Part shown: positions 1 to 8,940 of the stretch, in pieces | How the letters are laid out: every line of letters begins with the position of its first letter | Numbering within the stretch: position 1 is the stretch's first letter | Assembly (NCBI GenBank): GCA_020062665.1 | Contig: JAGUVW010000056.1 | Span: 1 to 47,654, forward strand | Reading direction: 5' to 3' | DNA length: 47,654 nucleotides | Source: Pseudomonadales bacterium | GTDB taxonomy: Bacteria > Pseudomonadota > Gammaproteobacteria > Pseudomonadales > Ketobacteraceae | The notes under the pieces: generated by a model | What the model was told of the DNA's origin: nothing | The model's database searches: none | Seen by the model: only the letters and a program-made list of their open reading frames with translations | Position numbers and translations under genes: made by a program

Positions 1-40
1 CGGTGTAATGGTTGTACTTATTCTTACGCTTCTTTGCCAT
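1..40 (-). CDS. Cassette 4 gene, 5' end only (unknown, Lys/Arg-rich start)
   Basis: Only the first 13 codons lie in the window, starting at an ATG at 40 and reading MAKKRKNKYNHYT. A GAGGG sequence about ten bases upstream is a good ribosome binding site. The frame lies just downstream of attC (99-213), where the next cassette gene of the array is expected, and in the same leftward orientation as the other cassette genes. The basic N-terminus says nothing reliable about function. Confidence 0.5.
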   Translation of the reverse strand, partial: MAKKRKNKYNHYT

Positions 41-98
41 TGTTTCGACCCTCAGTTAGGTGGTAGTGAGGTGTCTACTTTTCTTGGGGAACTCGGTC

Positions 99-213
99 AG
101 CTAACGCCTTGCTTACCGGACCAACTACGCGCGGCAAGCTTGTGGTAAAGTTTGCGCAGCAAACCACAAGCTTGCCGCGCGTAGTTGGGTCCGAGTACAG
201 CAACTTGTTAGAA
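99..213 (-). repeat. attC site between cassettes 3 and 4
   Basis: A 115-bp integron recombination site. Read on the minus strand it begins with R'' TTCTAAC (207-213) and ends with R' GTTAGCT (99-105). The core is a large hairpin: 121-146 is perfectly complementary to 163-188 (26 bp) around a 16-base loop. Just outside, the right arm carries one extra G (tgggtccg against cggacca), which is the extrahelical base attC sites use to choose the recombined strand. R'' matches the R' that opens cassette 3 (920-926), as expected if the site closed that circular cassette. Confidence 0.9.
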
Positions 214-240
214 TGTGCCACGCTGTAGTCTTCGGAATAT

Positions 241-906
241 TCATTGCTCTGGCCCTATAGTTTGGACTACAAAATCATCACTGCGGGGGTCTCGGTTAAT
301 ATAAGTCAATACTCCCCAGCAAGGCACACCTTCACCAGTAGGACTAACAGCCCCAATCACCCTAACGGGGAAGATCCCAAAACCCGCCAAGTGCAGGACC
401 ATGTCTTGTCGCTCATATTGTTCTTCCGTTGGTGGAAGCACTCGAGAAAGGGGGCGTAACGCCAAACGATACACATCTCCCAGAGAATTTGTTCTGAGCC
501 GTTCGTAAAGCCTCTCAAGAGCATGCGGGGTTACAGCCACATGCACAGCAGCTCGTGCTGTATTCCTTCGGATTCGGCCATTCCTTGGGTCATAGTCACA
601 ATGCACTATAGACAGTGTGCGTTCAGAACCAGAAATTGATAAATCAAGAAAATACGCTCGGATCGACTGCTTGACTCCGGGTCCACGAACTTTCTGTTCC
701 CGCAAGAAAATTCTGGCTGCTCTAAGCTTTGTTAGTTGGTCTACAGGGCTTTCTTCATTCTCGCGGCGACCAATATATCCAAAAGCCTTTTTTGCAAGTC
801 GCTTTGAATACAGCTCATCAACCCAGCTGGCAGTGTTTATTGTCTCGTGGTACTCCGTTTTATCACTCATGCCGCGTTCCAAAAAATTCAAGCAGATTCC
901 GCTCAT
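241..906 (-). CDS. Cassette 3 gene: hypothetical protein
   Basis: A 221-aa frame filling the cassette between two attC sites; I do not recognise the family. The protein is soluble-looking, with no signal peptide or membrane segment. It has a basic N-terminal half and a C-terminal part with conserved-looking short strands (FGIFPVRVIGAV, CWGVLTYIN). The middle reads VTPHALERLYERL, which resembles helical HARE/Hfq-like nothing in particular, so no function is assigned. The start is uncertain: ATG at 906 is preceded by GGAAAACG, while the ATG at 870 (MSDKTEYHE) gives a 209-aa protein and is also plausible. As a cassette gene it should be acquired and possibly read from the promoter near the integrase. 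Confidence 0.75.
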   Translation of the reverse strand: MSGICLNFLERGMSDKTEYHETINTASWVDELYSKRLAKKAFGYIGRRENEESPVDQLTKLRAARIFLREQKVRGPGVKQSIRAYFLDLSISGSERTLSIVHCDYDPRNGRIRRNTARAAVHVAVTPHALERLYERLRTNSLGDVYRLALRPLSRVLPPTEEQYERQDMVLHLAGFGIFPVRVIGAVSPTGEGVPCWGVLTYINRDPRSDDFVVQTIGPEQ

Positions 907-919
907 CGTTTTCCATGCG

Positions 920-1033
920 TTCTAACGCCCACAACAGGGGCCAAACGCAGTGGAGCTAATTTGCGGTAAAGTGAGCAAAGCGAACCGCAAATTGGCGGAG
1001 CGTAGTTTGGTCCCTTGCTTGTGATTGTTATGC
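920..1033 (-). repeat. attC site between cassettes 2 and 3
   Basis: A 114-bp attC. On the minus strand R'' is GCATAAC (1027-1033) and R' is GTTAGAA (920-926). R'' is the exact complement of the R' opening cassette 2 (gcataac, 2054-2060). The centre pairs ttgcggt with accgcaa around gaaccgc/agcaaa elements, like the other two sites, but the outer arms differ from them. Confidence 0.88.
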
Positions 1034-1060
1034 GCTGGGACAACATTATGACGCATTGGA

Positions 1061-1999
1061 TTACCAGGCAGTGATGCGGTACGGTCTTCCATTTGACTCA
1101 CCCTCAAATGTTCTTGGGATATTGAATGTAAAATCCTTCAGGCCATTAGCGATCTCTTTTTTAAGTTGCCTTCGCTTCTCGTTATCCAGCATTGCCATAT
1201 CAATTTCTTTTAAAAGCTCTGACTTTCGTTTTTTGCTACCAATACTTTGGCGTTGCGGATTTTTTAACAAAATCAAAAATACTATCAAAGACTTTCGCGC
1301 ATAATATGAAACAAGGTGTCTATCTGGATCATGCTTTGGGCTTCCGCCTCCATGAACAAGCGTGCTTCTGTGGTTATAGGATTCCTTTAGCTTATCAAAA
1401 GCCTGTAGTGCATCAACACCCTGTAAACTCAATAGAAAAGAAGCTCTTAAAGAAAGCTTGTACTTTATATCTGACGGACCCTCATTGAACAAAGACTCCA
1501 AACAAATAATTGCGCTTATAAATCCTTCATCACTGTAAATGAACTTTTTTTCTGCGTCGTGAAAATAGTCGAGAGCAATAGATAAAAATTGATTTTTATC
1601 TATCACATCTACATATTTGTCATGTATTTTCCCAATTAGTCTAAGAAATTTGGGGGCATGTTTTTCCATATCGCCTACAGCAACATCAGGCATGTCAAGG
1701 CTCATCGTTGCCCTAAGAAATGATCTGACACCAAGCGATTTCGGTGAATCCAACGAAACCCCGCTCCCACCTGAAAGTTCGGTTGAATTACTTGATATAA
1801 GACTGGAAACCCATAAATACGGAATTATCTTTTGTTCACCATTGTTCCCTTCATCACCTAAAACATAAGCGAACAATGTGTCGTTTCGAGTTTCTAGCAA
1901 TATCTCATCTTTCTTTAACCAGAGTTTTTTCTTAAGACCGACTTTTCTCGGAAGCAACCCTTTTATTTCATAATTCCATTGAAACGGCTTTTTTTTCAT
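1061..1999 (-). CDS. Cassette 2 gene: Apea-like HEPN domain protein
   Basis: The ATG start at 1999 gives 312 aa; an upstream TTG at 2017 would add six residues. The C-terminal half looks like an Apea-type HEPN domain. It is a helical stretch with ISAIICLESLF, then KLSLRASFLL, then HRSTLVHGGG, which holds the HEPN signature Arg-x4-His at R211 and H216. HEPN proteins of this kind are often metal-independent RNases in abortive-infection or toxin systems (family knowledge). The N-terminal about 100 residues are unrecognised and may sense or bind a partner. The gene sits alone in its cassette with no obvious antitoxin frame, and its stop codon lies 27 bases before the attC. Base composition is clearly AT-richer than the core genome here. 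RNase or defence activity is inference. Confidence 0.8.
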   Translation of the reverse strand: MKKKPFQWNYEIKGLLPRKVGLKKKLWLKKDEILLETRNDTLFAYVLGDEGNNGEQKIIPYLWVSSLISSNSTELSGGSGVSLDSPKSLGVRSFLRATMSLDMPDVAVGDMEKHAPKFLRLIGKIHDKYVDVIDKNQFLSIALDYFHDAEKKFIYSDEGFISAIICLESLFNEGPSDIKYKLSLRASFLLSLQGVDALQAFDKLKESYNHRSTLVHGGGSPKHDPDRHLVSYYARKSLIVFLILLKNPQRQSIGSKKRKSELLKEIDMAMLDNEKRRQLKKEIANGLKDFTFNIPRTFEGESNGRPYRITAW

Positions 2000-2053
2000 T
2001 CTTAGGTCATTCCACAAATGTCAGATAAAAAGTTTATCTATGGTAGTGCAATC

Positions 2054-2168
2054 GCATAACGCCTTGCTTACCGGCCCAACGGAGCAGAGTAAGCATGTGG
2101 TAAAGTTTGCGCAGCAAACCACATGCTTGCGGCGCGTAGTTGGGTCCGAGTACAGCAAATTGTTAGCT
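2054..2168 (-). repeat. attC site between cassettes 1 and 2
   Basis: A 115-bp attC. On the minus strand R'' is AGCTAAC (2162-2168) and R' is GTTATGC (2054-2060). R'' is complementary to the gttagct/agctaac 7-mer at 2892-2898, which marks the start of cassette 1 at the attI junction. The central block gtggtaaagtttgcgcagc and the flank gtagttgggtccgagtacag are shared with the attC at 99-213; the left arm has diverged and pairs imperfectly. Confidence 0.9.
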
Positions 2169-2169
2169 C

Positions 2170-2871
2170 TTAATCTGCATTTTTTACGGCTATATTTTTA
2201 TTGACTTCAATAGCTCTTGATTTAGCCAAATTGAGCTTCGCTTGCTGCTCTAGGATTTCTGCCAATTGAGCTAGATTTTTCTTTGCCGATGGATCACCGT
2301 GATTTGCTGCATATTGCATCCATGCATATGATTCTACAAAATCGTTTGGCACCCCCAGCCCCTGAGCGAACATCAAAGCGTACTCATTGACGCTTGGCAC
2401 ATGCCCATATTCGGCACCAAAACGATAGTAAGCTACGGCTTTTTCATTGGACGGTGAAATATCAAGCCATCCTTTGCGATATATCTGACCAAGGTTAAAC
2501 GAAGATTGAAAATCACCAGTCTTTGCAGCTTCTACGTAGTGGTATATTGCCTTTTTTGAATCAGGCTCGACGCCATCTCCTGAGTGATACATGAGACCAA
2601 GATTAGCGTGGGACGCTGGGTACCCATGGCTTGCAGCACGCTCAAACAAAACTACGGCTTTTGGAATGCTCTTCTCAACACCGTGGCCTTGGTAATACAG
2701 GCTTGCTAATAGGTGATCTCCAAAGGCGTCACCAGAATCAGACGCCTTTTTGAACTCAGAATAAGCAACCGAGTAATCGCCCTTGTTGTATGCCTCAATC
2801 CCCAAATTCACATCAGCCATTACAAACCCCGATATAAACAACACCCCAAGAGTAACTATATTTCTAAACAT
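2170..2871 (-). CDS. Cassette 1 gene: secreted Sel1-like repeat protein
   Basis: The ATG at 2871 gives 233 aa, preferred over a TTG at 2910 that would run the frame through the cassette boundary. AGGA lies upstream. Residues 1-19 form a signal peptide (hydrophobic core VTLGVLFISGFV, cleavage after VMA). The rest is four to five Sel1-type (SEL1/TPR-like) repeats of about 36 residues. Clear units start at FGDHLLASLYYQGHGV, SHANLGLMYHSGDGV, SSFNLGQIYRKG and VNEYALMFAQGLGV, followed by a Lys/Ala-rich tail. Such proteins are periplasmic interaction scaffolds (family knowledge); the partner is unknown. The stop is two bases from attC, so the cassette is compact. As first cassette it would be the best expressed. 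Confidence 0.88.
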   Translation of the reverse strand: MFRNIVTLGVLFISGFVMADVNLGIEAYNKGDYSVAYSEFKKASDSGDAFGDHLLASLYYQGHGVEKSIPKAVVLFERAASHGYPASHANLGLMYHSGDGVEPDSKKAIYHYVEAAKTGDFQSSFNLGQIYRKGWLDISPSNEKAVAYYRFGAEYGHVPSVNEYALMFAQGLGVPNDFVESYAWMQYAANHGDPSAKKNLAQLAEILEQQAKLNLAKSRAIEVNKNIAVKNAD

Positions 2872-3198
2872 GCACTGAATTCCTAACAGGGAGCTAACAG
2901 TTTTATTCAACGAACCAACGTTCGCAATTGTCAGTTTCGCAAAATCCAGTTCGCTTTATTCAGGAGCAAATCGAATTTTCTTAACCTTTGCTGCGGGTTG
3001 CATTTAAAACCACGCACTCACGATCACCGACAACAACGAACCCCCACTACTCGAGTATATTCGCAATTTTCATAAGTCACACCACGGCCATCGTTCCCAA
3101 ACACCAGCGAATTCGCGGGCTGTAGCTCGATTCAGAAGTCTAACCCTTTCTGGCACAACGAACTCCCCCAACACACTAAGAAAAGCCGAAATTGCGAC
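2872..3198. other. attI region and intergenic spacer between cassette array and intI
   Basis: A 327-bp gene-free stretch between the first cassette gene and the integrase promoter. The 7-mer agctaac at 2892-2898 (GTTAGCT on the minus strand) is the inferred attI/cassette crossover, because it matches the R'' of the first attC. A second similar 7-mer, tcctaac, lies at 2881-2887. The leftward cassette promoter (Pc) must lie here or inside intI. The only -10-like hexamer I see is TATACT on the minus strand (3054-3059), with a poor -35, so Pc is not assigned. Confidence 0.6.
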
Positions 3199-3233
3199 TT
3201 GACCACATCACCGAATACTGTATATTTATACAT
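3199..3233 (+). promoter_or_regulatory. intI promoter overlapped by a LexA (SOS) box
   Basis: TTGACC (3199-3204) and TATATT (3221-3226) are separated by 16 bases, a good sigma70 promoter. The sequence CTGTATATTTATACAT (3218-3233) covers the -10 and matches the gammaproteobacterial LexA consensus CTGT-N8-ACAG except at the last position. Integron integrases are classically SOS-induced through such a site, so the position directly upstream of intI strengthens the call. Confidence 0.75.
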
Positions 3234-3247
3234 ATTAACAAGGAGCG

Positions 3248-4237
3248 ATGCTTTCCATGGACGAAGTCCCCATTCCCATTTCTACGGGGTCAACCCGATT
3301 TCTTGATCAGCTCAGATCCCATATCCGTTCGCAAGGTCTGGCATACGCCACGGAAAAGACCTATGTCCACTGGATCGTTCAATTCATTTATTTCCATCAA
3401 AAGAAGCACCCCAGGGAAATGGGGTCATCGGAAGTGGAAATGTTTCTGTCTCATCTCTCGCTGAACCGCAATGTCGCCAAAGGTACACAGCGCATAGCCT
3501 TGAACTCGCTTGTCTACCTGTACAACCGTTTTCTGCAACTGCCGCTGGGCACTCTGAACTGGAAGTCAGCAAAACGGCAGCCACGCATCCCAACGGTGTT
3601 CACACACCAGGAAGCAACTGCCGTTATTGGTCAGATGTCGGCTCCCTATTCTCTGATGGCCGGCCTGATGTATGGCGCTGGCCTGCGAATTTCGGAATGT
3701 CTTCGTCTCAGAATAAAAGATATCGACTTCGGCATGCAAACCATTGTGGTTCGCGAGGGCAAGGGCGCCAAGGATCGCACCACCGTTCTACCGCAGTCAC
3801 TGGTGGTTCCGCTGCAACAACATATCGAGCAGGTACTTTTGTTGCACTCGAAAGATCTGAACAACGGATTTGGACGGGTTTACCTGCCAGATGCGCTTTC
3901 GCGCAAATATCCAAACGCCGAGACGTCGCCCGAATGGCAATTTGTCTTTCCAGCACCCCGGCTATCGCAAGACCCAAGGTCATCGGAGTGGCGACGACAC
4001 CACATCATCGATCGATCACTGCAAAAGTGCGTGAAAGTCGCCCTGCAGCAAGCGAAGATTTACAAAAAAGCGGGGTGCCACACATTCCGGCACAGCTTTG
4101 CCACGCGATTGCTGGAAAAGGGGTACGACCTGCGAACTATCCAGACGTTGTTGGGCCATAACGATATCTCCACTACCCAGATTTACACCCACGTTGTTAA
4201 GAAGGGCGCTTTGGGCGTATGCAGCCCCATTGATTGA
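3248..4237 (+). CDS. intI: Integron integrase IntI (tyrosine recombinase)
   Basis: A 329-aa tyrosine recombinase that inserts and excises cassettes at attI and attC. It has an N-terminal SAM-like DNA-binding domain (about 15-100) and a C-terminal catalytic domain with Arg in [18 protein letters not shown] (HxxR) and Tyr in TTQIYTHV. The segment [18 protein letters not shown] followed by [11 protein letters not shown] is the extra IntI-specific patch that XerC/XerD lack. The C-terminus [10 protein letters not shown] is typical of IntI. AAGGAG at 3240-3245 is only two bases from the ATG at 3248, so the ATG at 3257 (MDEVPIPI) is a likely alternative start. The gene diverges from the cassette array, the standard arrangement, and appears intact. 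Confidence 0.96.
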   Translation: MLSMDEVPIPISTGSTRFLDQLRSHIRSQGLAYATEKTYVHWIVQFIYFHQKKHPREMGSSEVEMFLSHLSLNRNVAKGTQRIALNSLVYLYNRFLQLPLGTLNWKSAKRQPRIPTVFTHQEATAVIGQMSAPYSLMAGLMYGAGLRISECLRLRIKDIDFGMQTIVVREGKGAKDRTTVLPQSLVVPLQQHIEQVLLLHSKDLNNGFGRVYLPDALSRKYPNAETSPEWQFVFPAPRLSQDPRSSEWRRHHIIDRSLQKCVKVALQQAKIYKKAGCHTFRHSFATRLLEKGYDLRTIQTLLGHNDISTTQIYTHVVKKGALGVCSPID

Positions 4238-4435
4238 AAGCTGGTAATCCTCCGCCCCTCACCCAACCCCCCAATTTTGGTAAAAATACCATTTCATCCC
4301 CGCCCTCTTGCTCGGCCGCTCAAAAAATAGTCTTTTGCGCCCCGCTTCGCACCGGAACAACTCCAGTGCGGCGAGGCCATTGCTGACATCTGCAGCAACG
4401 GTCTGGATTTTAACGTTTGCTTTAAGGAATGAAGT

Positions 4436-4912
4436 ATGTCGATCAATCTGATCTCGGCCGAGATCACCTCTGCACAAATCGAGCGTTTCGACGCTCTTGT
4501 TTCTGAGCTGGAACTTCTGCTCGTTGCCATCCTGCTGGGCCTGTCGCCGGACGATCGCCGCAGCTACGGTGTGATGGGCGATCGCACCCGTGTGTTTGCC
4601 GGTCACGCGCAGTCCATGTTGCACAATCACCCGTCGCTGTTCCCCGCCTCGGTGGACGGCGCCGAGTTCGATCGTGATCTGGCGCTGTACGACAATGCCA
4701 TGCGTTTGCTGCGTCGCATCACCCCTTTCTATGAAAAGTTGGGTGACACCGCCATGGCGGCCGGTTACGACGCCTATCAGCATGCGCTGGAGGTGTACGC
4801 CTTTGCCAAAGTGGCCTCGCCCAACGCTGGCGTGGAAGAGTTGGTGAAGGAAATGAAACAACTGTTCAAGCGCACCCGCAAGCCGGCCCCCAAGCCGGGA
4901 ACCACCGACTGA
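4436..4912 (+). CDS. Hypothetical protein, 158 aa, mostly helical
   Basis: I do not recognise this family. The ATG at 4436 has AAGGA upstream. The protein has no signal peptide and one moderately hydrophobic helix near residues 22-37 (SELELLLVAILLGLS). It continues with predicted helices and ends in a basic Lys/Arg/Pro tail (RTRKPAPKPG). Codon use is like the neighbouring core genes rather than the AT-rich cassettes, so it probably lies outside the integron. It stands alone, followed by a 500-bp gene-free region. Confidence 0.8.
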   Translation: MSINLISAEITSAQIERFDALVSELELLLVAILLGLSPDDRRSYGVMGDRTRVFAGHAQSMLHNHPSLFPASVDGAEFDRDLALYDNAMRLLRRITPFYEKLGDTAMAAGYDAYQHALEVYAFAKVASPNAGVEELVKEMKQLFKRTRKPAPKPGTTD

Positions 4913-5032
4913 TCATCGTCGGCTGAACCCGCCGGAAAGCCCATCGAGGTGTTCCGGCACCCTGCCCCCGTCACTCCCCACCTTGCTCCTCCCCTGTATT
5001 GGCCATCCCCATCCCTCGATTTCACTTCCCAA

Positions 5033-5230
5033 CTGATCCGAATCACTTCGGAACTGATCTGGATGAGTTCCGGACTCATCCGATTGACTGAAAAGATCAT
5101 CCGATCGCAGCGGAACTGATCTGAATGACAAAAAAGGTGATCCGGATGACTGGAAAGGTGATCGGGATGACTGAGGAAGTGATCCGAACAACGTCGGATA
5201 TGATCGGGATGATTCCGGAACTGATTCCGC
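5033..5230. repeat. Degenerate 21-bp tandem repeat array
   Basis: Nine contiguous units plus a partial tenth: 5033, 5054, 5075, 5096 (20 bp), 5116, 5137, 5158, 5179, 5200 and 5221. Most begin STGATC and follow with a variant of CGGATGACT; the clearest unit is gtgatccggatgactggaaag. Upstream, 5012-5032 resembles a decayed unit. Stop codons and the 20-bp unit break the plus frame, so I read it as non-coding. It fills the gene-free 4913-5413 interval, about 180 bp before moxR. A spacing of 21 bp is two helical turns, so units would face the same side of the DNA. Confidence 0.8.
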
Positions 5231-5413
5231 CGCTCCGGGTCAGATTGTGCATCTTTATCGCTCACCGCGCGGTGTGGCCTGGCCCCTTCCCCGCCCCGGT
5301 AGCATTCCCCCCCCATGTTGGGCATAATTCCCCCACAACAAAAATTCGAAAGTTGGCAAAAAACAATACATTAGCGTCGGCTGTCCGGCGCGGATCCAGG
5401 AGTATCCAACCCC

Positions 5414-6388
<975 letters not shown>

Positions 6389-6398
6389 GGATCTGCCC

Positions 6399-7409
6399 AT
6401 GGCCACGGCGAACAAGGTGCCCAGCAAAGCGTTGCCCAGCAAGATGCTGCAGGAGCGCCCCGACATCGGGCGTTATCGCGGCGTATATGTGTCGATGGAT
6501 GAACTGGTGGCGCTGCAGGCGGCGGATCTGGATCTGGATTTGCGCGGCCGGCGCAAGGCGCTGTCGGCGGTGGCAGGCCAGAATCGTTCGTCGTTCCGTG
6601 GGCGCGGGATTGATTTCGACGAGGTGCGCATTTACCAGCCCGGCGATGACGTGCGCAATATCGACTGGCGGGTAACGGCCCGCACGGGCAAGGTTCACAC
6701 CAAGCTGTTCCGCGAGGAGCGCGAGCGTCCGGTGTATCTGGTGGTGGATCAGCGCGAGTCCATGTTCTTCGGCACCCAGAAGGCGTTCAAGTCAGTGGTG
6801 GCGGCGCGGGCAGCTTCGTTGTTGGCCTGGGCCAGTCGTGCTCACGGCGACCGGGTGGGCGGCTTTCTGTTCAACGATCGCGAGGTGCAGGAATTAAGGC
6901 CGAAGGAAGGCAAGAAAGGCATTCAGACCTTCTTCCGCCTGCTGATCCAGTTCAATCAGGCGCTGGAAGGCAAGTTCGATCCGCGCCAGACCTCGCGCCA
7001 ATCCATCACTCAGGCGCTCAGCGGCCTGAATCAGGTGGTGCGCCCCGGCAGCCTGATTTTTCTGATCAGTGATTTCCAGCATTTTGATGACATCACGCTG
7101 CAGCATCTGAGTTTGTGTTCCCGCCACAGTGATCTGATTGCAATCCAGATTCAGGATCTGATGGAAAAGCAGTTGCCGCCGCCGGGGACTTACGGTTTCA
7201 GCGATGGCATCAACAGCCTGCGTCTGAACACGGCGGCGCGCAATGTGCGCAAGGATTATGCGTTGCGGTATGTGGAGCGGCAGACGCGGCTGCGGGATCA
7301 GCTCAGCAGTATCGCGGTGCCCCTGATTGAAATCGGTACCCACGAGGTGGTGGCCGACAAGCTGCGTGCAGCGCTGGGGTTGAAAGCCAGTGCGGGATTG
7401 AAGCAATGA
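6399..7409 (+). CDS. DUF58 domain protein of the Bat operon
   Basis: 336 aa. The DUF58 hallmark is clear: RGIDFDEVRIYQPGDDVRNI followed by DWRVTAR and KLFREERERPV (about residues 68-110). A VWA-like fold follows (YLVVDQRESMFFG; SLIFLISDFQ). The protein is soluble with no membrane segment. DUF58 proteins always travel with MoxR ATPases and are thought to link the ATPase to the VWA proteins; the biochemical role is unknown. It overlaps the next gene by four bases (ATGA), suggesting translational coupling. Confidence 0.92.
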   Translation: MATANKVPSKALPSKMLQERPDIGRYRGVYVSMDELVALQAADLDLDLRGRRKALSAVAGQNRSSFRGRGIDFDEVRIYQPGDDVRNIDWRVTARTGKVHTKLFREERERPVYLVVDQRESMFFGTQKAFKSVVAARAASLLAWASRAHGDRVGGFLFNDREVQELRPKEGKKGIQTFFRLLIQFNQALEGKFDPRQTSRQSITQALSGLNQVVRPGSLIFLISDFQHFDDITLQHLSLCSRHSDLIAIQIQDLMEKQLPPPGTYGFSDGINSLRLNTAARNVRKDYALRYVERQTRLRDQLSSIAVPLIEIGTHEVVADKLRAALGLKASAGLKQ

Positions 7410-7879
7410 ACGGCGCCGATCCGCTGGAGCAGTTGCGTGACATTCACATGCCCGAGGCGATCAGCTGGTGGCCGCTGGCGCCAGGTTGGTGGATGCTGGC
7501 AGTGCTGATACTGGGTTTGATCGTTGCCGCCATCGTGTGGCGGGTGCTGCGCCATCGCCGGCTGGCCTACAAGCGCGAGGCGTTGGCCGAGTGGCAGGCG
7601 ATTCATGCCCGTTTTCTGGATGACAAGGATACCGCCCGGCTGCTGGCGGATCTGGCGGTGCTGCTCAAGCGCACCTGCATCACCCGTTATGGCCGCGACG
7701 AAACCGCCGGCCTGGCCGGGGAACAATGGCTGGCGTTTCTGGATCAAACCGGCAAGTGCACGGCGTTTTCCCAGGGGGCCGGACGGGTGCTGGTGAGTGA
7801 GCGTTTTACCTCCCATCCCCAGGTGGATGGCCCTGCCCTGTTGAACGTCACCCTGGCGTGGTTGAACAAACAATGCTGA
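7406..7879 (+). CDS. DUF4381 membrane protein of the Bat operon
   Basis: 157 aa. There is one strong membrane segment near residues 32-52 (WWMLAVLILGLIVAAIVWRVL), with a short periplasmic N-terminus (PEAISWWPLAPG) and a C-terminal cytoplasmic helical domain. The N-terminal pattern, a conserved ISWWPLAPGWW just before the membrane helix, is typical of DUF4381. These proteins occur only between DUF58 and batA in gammaproteobacteria. It probably anchors or docks the MoxR/DUF58 pair at the membrane (inference). Confidence 0.88.
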   Translation: MNGADPLEQLRDIHMPEAISWWPLAPGWWMLAVLILGLIVAAIVWRVLRHRRLAYKREALAEWQAIHARFLDDKDTARLLADLAVLLKRTCITRYGRDETAGLAGEQWLAFLDQTGKCTAFSQGAGRVLVSERFTSHPQVDGPALLNVTLAWLNKQC

Positions 7880-8940
7880 TCATTCTGAAAATGTGGTGGC
7901 CCCTGCTGCTGTTTCCGTTGCCGTGGATTTTCCGCGCCATGCTGAAGCGGGCGGCGAACATGGACACCGGCCTGCTGCGGGTGCCCTTCTTCGCCAGCAT
8001 CAACGAGATGGCCAATCGCAACGAACGCAATCCCGGCGCGCTCAGTCGGGGTATGCGGCTGTTGCTGCTGACGATCTGGGCCTTGCTGGTGTTCGCGGCC
8101 GCCGGCCCGCTGCACATCGGTGAGCCTGTCACCATTCGCGACAAGGCGCGGGATCTGATGCTGGCGGTGGATGTGTCCGGCAGCATGGTGTATCAGGATA
8201 TGCGGGTGAAGGGCGAGCAGACCGATCGCCTGTCCGCCGTCAAACATGTGCTGCATGATTTCATCAAGCGCCGTAACGGCGATCGTATGGGGCTGATTCT
8301 GTTCGGCAGTCAGGCTTATCTGCAGACCCCGCTCACCTTTGATCATGTCACCCTGCGCCAGTTGCTGGACGAAGCGCAGATCGGCATTGCCGGCAAGGCC
8401 ACTGCCATCGGCGACGCGATCGGCCTGGCGCTGAAACGGCTGCAGGATCGGCCCAGCGACAGCAAGGTGCTGGTGCTGCTGTCGGACGGTGCCAACACCG
8501 CCGGCGAGGTGGCGCCGCTGCAGGCCGCCGAGCTGGCCGCGCAGAAGGGCCTGAAGATTTACACCATCGCCATGGGCGCCGACGAACTGGTGGTGCCGGG
8601 GATTCTGGGCACCAGCCTGGGCGCGCGCCGCATCAATCCGTCGGCGGATCTGGATGAACCGACGATGATCAAGATCGCGGAAATCACCGGCGGCCAGTAT
8701 TTCCGCGCCAAGAGCACCGAGTCTTTACGCCAGATCTATCAGCTGCTGGATGAACTGGAGCCGGTGGAAAGTGATCCGGAAACCTTTCGCCCCATTCGCG
8801 CGCTGTATTACTACCCGCTGGGCCTGGCCCTGCTGCTGTCGATGGGCATCGCGCTGCAGCAGATCATCCGCAATCTGATCTTGCACCGCGCACTGCAGCG
8901 CCGCGAGCAGGCGGAAGCCACCGGGGAGGCGGCACCATGA
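7873..8940 (+). CDS. batA: BatA, VWA-domain membrane protein
   Basis: About 355 aa from the ATG at 7873; an in-frame GTG at 7858 would add five residues and a longer overlap with DUF4381. Two N-terminal membrane segments (ILKMWWPLLLFPLPWIF; LLLLTIWALLVFAAAGPL) precede a von Willebrand A domain. Its MIDAS motif is intact: AVDVSGSMVYQD (DxSxS), with the later Thr and Asp in TAIGDAIG and LLSDGANTAG. A C-terminal membrane helix (YYPLGLALLLSMGIAL) follows. Bat proteins are linked to stress or oxygen tolerance and envelope integrity in several bacteria. The stop overlaps batB by four bases. Confidence 0.92.
   Translation: MLIILKMWWPLLLFPLPWIFRAMLKRAANMDTGLLRVPFFASINEMANRNERNPGALSRGMRLLLLTIWALLVFAAAGPLHIGEPVTIRDKARDLMLAVDVSGSMVYQDMRVKGEQTDRLSAVKHVLHDFIKRRNGDRMGLILFGSQAYLQTPLTFDHVTLRQLLDEAQIGIAGKATAIGDAIGLALKRLQDRPSDSKVLVLLSDGANTAGEVAPLQAAELAAQKGLKIYTIAMGADELVVPGILGTSLGARRINPSADLDEPTMIKIAEITGGQYFRAKSTESLRQIYQLLDELEPVESDPETFRPIRALYYYPLGLALLLSMGIALQQIIRNLILHRALQRREQAEATGEAAP

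Noticed and set aside
3248-4237. XerC/XerD or phage integrase
   Set aside because: The IntI-specific insertion and C-terminus are present and the gene adjoins attI and attC sites.
4250-4310. Terminator after intI (ttggtaaaaatacca-like hairpin)
   Set aside because: The stem is only five to six AT-rich base pairs with no T-tract, so it is too weak to call.
5012-5230. CRISPR array
   Set aside because: The 21-bp units are contiguous and degenerate, with no spacers and no cas genes.
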